This document shows, piece by piece, positions 7,385-10,508 of a stretch of DNA of 10,508 bases. A program made the position numbers and the translations under genes. The stretch lies in NCBI GenBank assembly GCA_036940085.1, contig JALLBK010000637.1, positions 1 through 10,508 on the forward strand, in the 5' to 3' direction. Source of the DNA: Discostella pseudostelligera (Eukaryota > Bacillariophyta > Thalassiosirophyceae > Thalassiosirales > Thalassiosiraceae). Numbering within the stretch: position 1 is the stretch's first letter; every line of letters starts with the position of its first letter. The notes beneath the pieces were generated by a model. It had not been told where the DNA came from. It ran no database searches and saw only the letters and a list, made by a program, of their open reading frames with translations.

Positions 7385-8317
7385 TCATGGTCGTACACCT
7401 CCCCCCTTCCCCTCGTTCGTCATCTTAAGAATCGTCAAAAACTCATTCCTTGCCTTCCGTCTCATCCACGGAATGGCAAGTATACCATACTTCTTCTCCA
7501 TCCATTGACATATTTGTTCAGGATAATTATCATCCACTACGACTATATAAGCCACACCATGTGGATATGCCAATAGTTGCGCTATCTGAGGCAATGCTCG
7601 ATCTAACACCACACGTCCATTTGTGCCCCCCGCCCAACTTGCCTCGATACCATTCGAACCCACCTCTTCATTTGGAGTTGGAACGTAGGGTGGATTGAAT
7701 ATCAGTATATCGACTTGATTGGCTAATTGTGGAAGTAGGTCTGATGCTAAATCGCAATTGTGGACATGAAAGTTAGATGCGGGTATGTTGTTCTTTTCGG
7801 CGGTTGTTTTGGCTATACGAATTGCATGAGGATTTATGTCTGTGACATGGTATTGGATATGACAATGATAGTCTGTAGCATTCTTGTTGACTTTTTCCTT
7901 GTCTCCTGGTTGGTGTTGATGATAATGACGTTTGTTCTCTGACCCATTTCGCAGACGCTTGGCGAGGTACACGGTAGGGACGCCCGTTCCACAGCCAATC
8001 TCTAATGTCACTCTGACGTTCGGACATGGCATTGCCATCTTATCATTATTTGTTTTATTATTCGTGGCAGTGTCTCCTCCTTCATCCCCCGACATGAACA
8101 CGGCATCCATGTCGAAACCAATGGCATCCAATAACAAATACGTGTCGTCGCTCGGAGAGTAGACATTGTCATAATCGGAGAGTTGCAAATGAGACAAATT
8201 CGGCATTTGAGCCGGATGGCATAATTTGGCACGTTGTTCGGCGCTGGCATTGAGCTGTGTGTAGGCGGTTGTTGTTGGGAATTGATCTGCGGTTCGTAGT
8301 GGGTGGTATTCCGCCAT
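7385..8317 (-). CDS. HemK2/N6AMT1 (Mtq2)-type release-factor glutamine methyltransferase
   Basis: A 310-residue SAM-dependent methyltransferase. In eukaryotes Mtq2/N6AMT1, with a Trm112 partner, methylates the GGQ glutamine of release factor eRF1. The chain shows VYSPSDDTYLLLDAI (52-66), as in the N6AMT1 opening VYEPAEDTFLLLDAL. SAM motif I is EIGCGTG (106-112), an acidic residue lies in TDINPHAI (159-166), and the catalytic NPPY is at 208-211 followed by VPTP. GIEASWAGGTNGRVVLDR (223-240) is diagnostic of N6AMT1 rather than bacterial PrmC. It is longer than the human protein (214 aa) because of a ~45-residue leader and two low-complexity inserts: residues ~74-100 (Asn/Asp/Gly-rich), and ~124-152 (His/Lys/Asn-rich). 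No intron is needed. The start is the first ATG, and the divergent RNase H gene begins within 200-300 bp. Confidence 0.92.
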   Translation of the reverse strand: MAEYHPLRTADQFPTTTAYTQLNASAEQRAKLCHPAQMPNLSHLQLSDYDNVYSPSDDTYLLLDAIGFDMDAVFMSGDEGGDTATNNKTNNDKMAMPCPNVRVTLEIGCGTGVPTVYLAKRLRNGSENKRHYHQHQPGDKEKVNKNATDYHCHIQYHVTDINPHAIRIAKTTAEKNNIPASNFHVHNCDLASDLLPQLANQVDILIFNPPYVPTPNEEVGSNGIEASWAGGTNGRVVLDRALPQIAQLLAYPHGVAYIVVVDDNYPEQICQWMEKKYGILAIPWMRRKARNEFLTILKMTNEGKGGGVRP

Positions 8318-8505
8318 GGTTCATGGTTGAGGTAGGAGTAGATAGATGCTCATACAAAAATTAAATGTGATGTGTGCGGTGTGCGTGTGGTTGTGGAGGC
8401 TTACTTGGGATGGTTTTGGCGGGCTCTTTTGTCTACATCAGTTTCACTTTGGAATCGGTACTCAGTTTGGCGGGGCATGTTAGTGTTGCCAAAAATACTC
8501 CTACC
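8318..8505. promoter_or_regulatory. Divergent intergenic region (methyltransferase / RNase H array)
   Basis: Putative shared promoter of two divergent genes. It carries a GT-rich tract at about 8367-8396 and no recognisable TATA element or repeat. Its right limit depends on which ATG starts the RNase H protein. Confidence 0.45.
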
Positions 8506-9876
8506 ATGATAGCTCACTGCTGCTCACTGCTTTTACTTGGCACCGCACTTGGTGCTCGGCACTTGGCACCTCCGACGCTAGGACGCGAGGTGACAACGAC
8601 GATGCCGCGACAAGCAATACGAATGGCTCTTCTCGCCTTTTCAGCTTTCAAGCCAAATCGATGTCTTTCATTCCAAAGTGCCGCGTTGGTTGTCGCCAGA
8701 GCTCAACATCGTGCACCGTCGATACGACGAGCACACCTGATGGGCACTCATGAACAATGGAGCAACCATAATTGTCGTCGACGACGTCGTCATGAGTGTT
8801 TTTCAGCCCTTTCCTCGATAAACACTGGTCCTCCACCAGAAAATCCTCAAACCAGTGCATCTATTAAGCCGAATGTGCAAATTTATCCCGAGCAACACTA
8901 CACCCTATGCTACGATGGCAGATCTCGTCGTGGTGGTAGCAATGGCGGTGCAGCGTCTGCTGGCTCGGGAACGGTCTTGTACGATAGCAACGGTATCGAA
9001 ATATGGTCATCCTCTCAGCCATACGCTGGAGATATCTCCATTTATGAGGCATCTTACAGAGGTCTCATATCTGGTCTTCGGCATGCCAAATTGCTGGGCC
9101 TACAACATATTAATATCACAGGATGCAATGAATTACTTCACAAACAAATCGAGGGGTTGAATCAAGTGAAGAAACCATCATTGAAGGAATATTATCATGA
9201 AGTTATGTCACTGAAAGAACAATTCTCTTCGTTTGAAATGAATTTCGTGAATAAAACTAAAAATGAGAGGGCGTATCAGCTGGCACACATGTCAATGGAT
9301 CAGAGTGAGACGATCGAGAAGAACGAGAAGAAGACGAAGANCGAGAAGAAGACGAAGAAAATAGAAGAAGTCGACGAGATTAATTTCATGGACATCGACT
9401 TAGATCCCATATCAGAGAGCGTGGACCAAGTAGATCCTGACAAATTGTACATATTGCGATTCGATGGTTCATCGCGTGGTAATCCAGGCGTAGCGGGAGC
9501 TGGCATGGTGTTGTACAATACCGATGGCAACGAGCTATGGTCGGGATGTCAGTATCTCGGTGAGAAGAATATAACCAACGAGGCGGGGTATATTGGATTG
9601 ATTACGGGTCTGCGTGTTGCGCGAATTTTGGGGGTTCAGCACATCTTTGTTCAAAGTGATGTGTCGCTGATATTGCGACAGATGGAGGGAAAGAACAGGG
9701 TGAACAGTGCGAAATTGAAGCCGTTCTACGATAGAGCAATGTCGTTGAGTAGGGAGTTTGCATCATTCCATACTAGTCATATTGAGCGTTCTCAAAATGC
9801 AAGGGCGGACGAGTTGGCAAACGAGGCGATGAATGCTCAAGGATCATCATTTGAAGTTAGTAGACATTCAGAGTGA
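8506..9876 (+). CDS. Tandem RNase HI-domain protein, domains 1 and 2 (frame ends at a TGA)
   Basis: Two RNase HI-type (RVT_3-like) domains; such enzymes cut RNA in RNA/DNA hybrids. Domain 1 (8899-9294) is degenerate: Asp (8914) and Glu (9046) remain, but the third acidic site is Cys (9124) and the fourth is Tyr (9274). Domain 2 (9448-9822) keeps all four: RFDGSSRGNPG (Asp 9463), NEAGY (Glu 9580), QSDVSLILRQ (Asp 9658) and NARADELANEAM (Asp 9808). They are joined by a Lys/Glu-rich linker with an 18-bp repeat and one uncalled base. Start: the frame is open further left, but only ATGs at 8410, 8506 and 8602 are credible. The 8506 start gives a signal-peptide-like MIAHCCSLLLLGTALGA. The 8602 start gives MALLAFSA-FKPNRC, resembling a diatom plastid presequence, with no acidic residue for ~35 positions. 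The frame stops at 9874-9876, but the protein evidently continues in the +1 frame. Confidence 0.85.
   Translation: MIAHCCSLLLLGTALGARHLAPPTLGREVTTTMPRQAIRMALLAFSAFKPNRCLSFQSAALVVARAQHRAPSIRRAHLMGTHEQWSNHNCRRRRRHECFSALSSINTGPPPENPQTSASIKPNVQIYPEQHYTLCYDGRSRRGGSNGGAASAGSGTVLYDSNGIEIWSSSQPYAGDISIYEASYRGLISGLRHAKLLGLQHINITGCNELLHKQIEGLNQVKKPSLKEYYHEVMSLKEQFSSFEMNFVNKTKNERAYQLAHMSMDQSETIEKNEKKTKXEKKTKKIEEVDEINFMDIDLDPISESVDQVDPDKLYILRFDGSSRGNPGVAGAGMVLYNTDGNELWSGCQYLGEKNITNEAGYIGLITGLRVARILGVQHIFVQSDVSLILRQMEGKNRVNSAKLKPFYDRAMSLSREFASFHTSHIERSQNARADELANEAMNAQGSSFEVSRHSE
9324..9358. repeat. 18-bp tandem repeat in the inter-domain linker, with an uncalled base
   Basis: Two copies of a 17-nt word (9324-9340 and 9342-9358) are separated by the N at 9341, giving a period of 18 bp. 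The bases at the equivalent positions on both sides (9323, 9359) are A. If N is A, the codon is AAC (Asn), giving a regular KNEKKTK repeat. The repeat keeps the frame. Confidence 0.8.
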
Positions 9877-10508
9877 GACCCCGATATCTGAGGACGTGAA
9901 CCGAGATGTGAAGAAATTAGACCCCCAAAAGACATACGTCCTTCGCTTCGACGGTGGATCGCGCGGTAATCCTGGGAAAGCCGGGGCTGGCATAGTTCTG
10001 TACGATGGTGAAGGAGGGTCCGAGATTTGGTCTGGAAATCAGTACGTCGGGGATATGGTAACGAACAATGAGGCCGAGTATTCGGCTTTGATTGTAGGCC
10101 TACGGGTTGCACGATCGATGGGAGTTGAGAATGTACTTGTCCAAGGAGATAGTCAGCTGATATTGCGACAGATCGATGGAGTTTACAAGGTGAAAAGCGA
10201 GAAATTGAGGTCCTACTACGAGGAGGTGATGACCTTAAGGAGAGAGTTTGCATCATTTCGTACCAATCACATCGAGCGTGCTCAAAACGCAAGAGCAGAT
10301 GCGTTAGCAAATGAGGCTATGGATACTCAATCGTCTACCATTCAAATCAATCAGGTACATAAAGCTACATCTATCAAGGTGAATCAGTTGGTTTTCAGGG
10401 GTGAAAACGACGACGTAAATTCCCAAGATGATGAAACTGAGACTGTGAACAATCCCGGTGCAGCTTCAAGATCAGAAACAATGAGCCGATTGGATCCCCA
10501 AAAGACAT
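9833..10508 (+). CDS. Tandem RNase HI-domain protein, domain 3 and start of domain 4 (+1 frame, 3'-partial)
   Basis: This frame opens after a TGA at 9830-9832 and runs to the window end without a stop. It overlaps the previous frame by about 40 nt. Its linker (SETPISEDVNRDVKKLDPQK) matches the one before domain 2 (LDPISESVDQVDPDK), so it is very likely the same protein. Domain 3 (9935-10312) has all catalytic positions: RFDGGSRGNPG (Asp 9947), NNEAEY (Glu 10070), QGDSQLILRQ (Asp 10148) and NARADALANEAM (Asp 10298). A disordered acidic linker follows, then RLDPQKT at 10487-10507, the same lead-in as before domain 3, so a fourth domain begins at the edge. An ATG at 9833 could in principle start a separate protein, but the continuous domain pattern argues for one gene with a frameshift or sequence error. 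Confidence 0.82.
   Translation, partial: MLKDHHLKLVDIQSETPISEDVNRDVKKLDPQKTYVLRFDGGSRGNPGKAGAGIVLYDGEGGSEIWSGNQYVGDMVTNNEAEYSALIVGLRVARSMGVENVLVQGDSQLILRQIDGVYKVKSEKLRSYYEEVMTLRREFASFRTNHIERAQNARADALANEAMDTQSSTIQINQVHKATSIKVNQLVFRGENDDVNSQDDETETVNNPGAASRSETMSRLDPQKT

Noticed and set aside
8374..8409. Start of the RNase H protein at 8374
   Set aside because: The codon is GTG, not a normal start in a eukaryotic nuclear gene; in-frame ATGs at 8410, 8506 and 8602 are more likely.
9837..10310. 157-codon minus-strand frame
   Set aside because: Antisense to RNase H domain 3, which has intact catalytic motifs on the plus strand.
8899..10508. RNase H array as part of a retrotransposon or retrovirus-like element
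   Set aside because: No reverse transcriptase, integrase, protease or terminal repeat is visible, and the domains are of the cellular RNase HI/RVT_3-like type.
1..10508. tRNA, rRNA or CRISPR array
   Set aside because: No T-loop plus acceptor-stem pattern, no rRNA-like conserved blocks and no regularly spaced direct repeats were found on either strand.

Overview
The window looks like nuclear DNA of a photosynthetic stramenopile, most likely a diatom. Genes lie densely on both strands and most are intronless, while two carry short GT-AG introns (77-187 bp). The gene at the left edge starts with a signal-peptide-like stretch followed by an A-F-V-P-P motif, as in diatom plastid presequences. No bacterial operon logic is visible. 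One base is uncalled (N at 9341), so this is draft sequence and apparent frameshifts must be read with care.

Layout, left to right. (1) 2-1624 (+): a 5'-truncated plastid ABC1/UbiB-type atypical kinase, closest in my recollection to the plant ABC1K9 group. (2) 1889-2963 (-): a two-exon adenylate kinase of the AK3/AK2 type with a mitochondrial-type leader. (3) 2964-4650: a difficult stretch. It holds a cluster of CACGTG and other E-boxes, coding-like segments on the minus strand that run into the adenylate kinase start, and an interrupted minus-strand gene whose residues suggest a FAR1/GCM1-like zinc fold. (4) 4653-5063 (+): a tail-anchored Bet1-type SNARE. (5) 5404-6798 (-): a four-exon pantothenate synthetase. 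(6) 6799-7384: a gene-free stretch with a strong inverted repeat built from E2F-like CGCCATTTT units. (7) 7385-8317 (-): an N6AMT1/Mtq2-type release-factor glutamine methyltransferase. (8) About 8506 to the right edge (+): a protein made of tandem RNase HI domains. The first has lost catalytic residues, the second and third are intact, and a fourth begins exactly at the edge.

The genes are mostly unrelated housekeeping functions: plastid lipid/quinone-associated kinase, nucleotide balance, ER-Golgi fusion, CoA precursor synthesis and translation termination. The most unusual object is the RNase H array, whose reading frame shifts by +1 between domains 2 and 3. The second is the interrupted zinc-finger-like gene. 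Neither can be settled without reads or transcripts.
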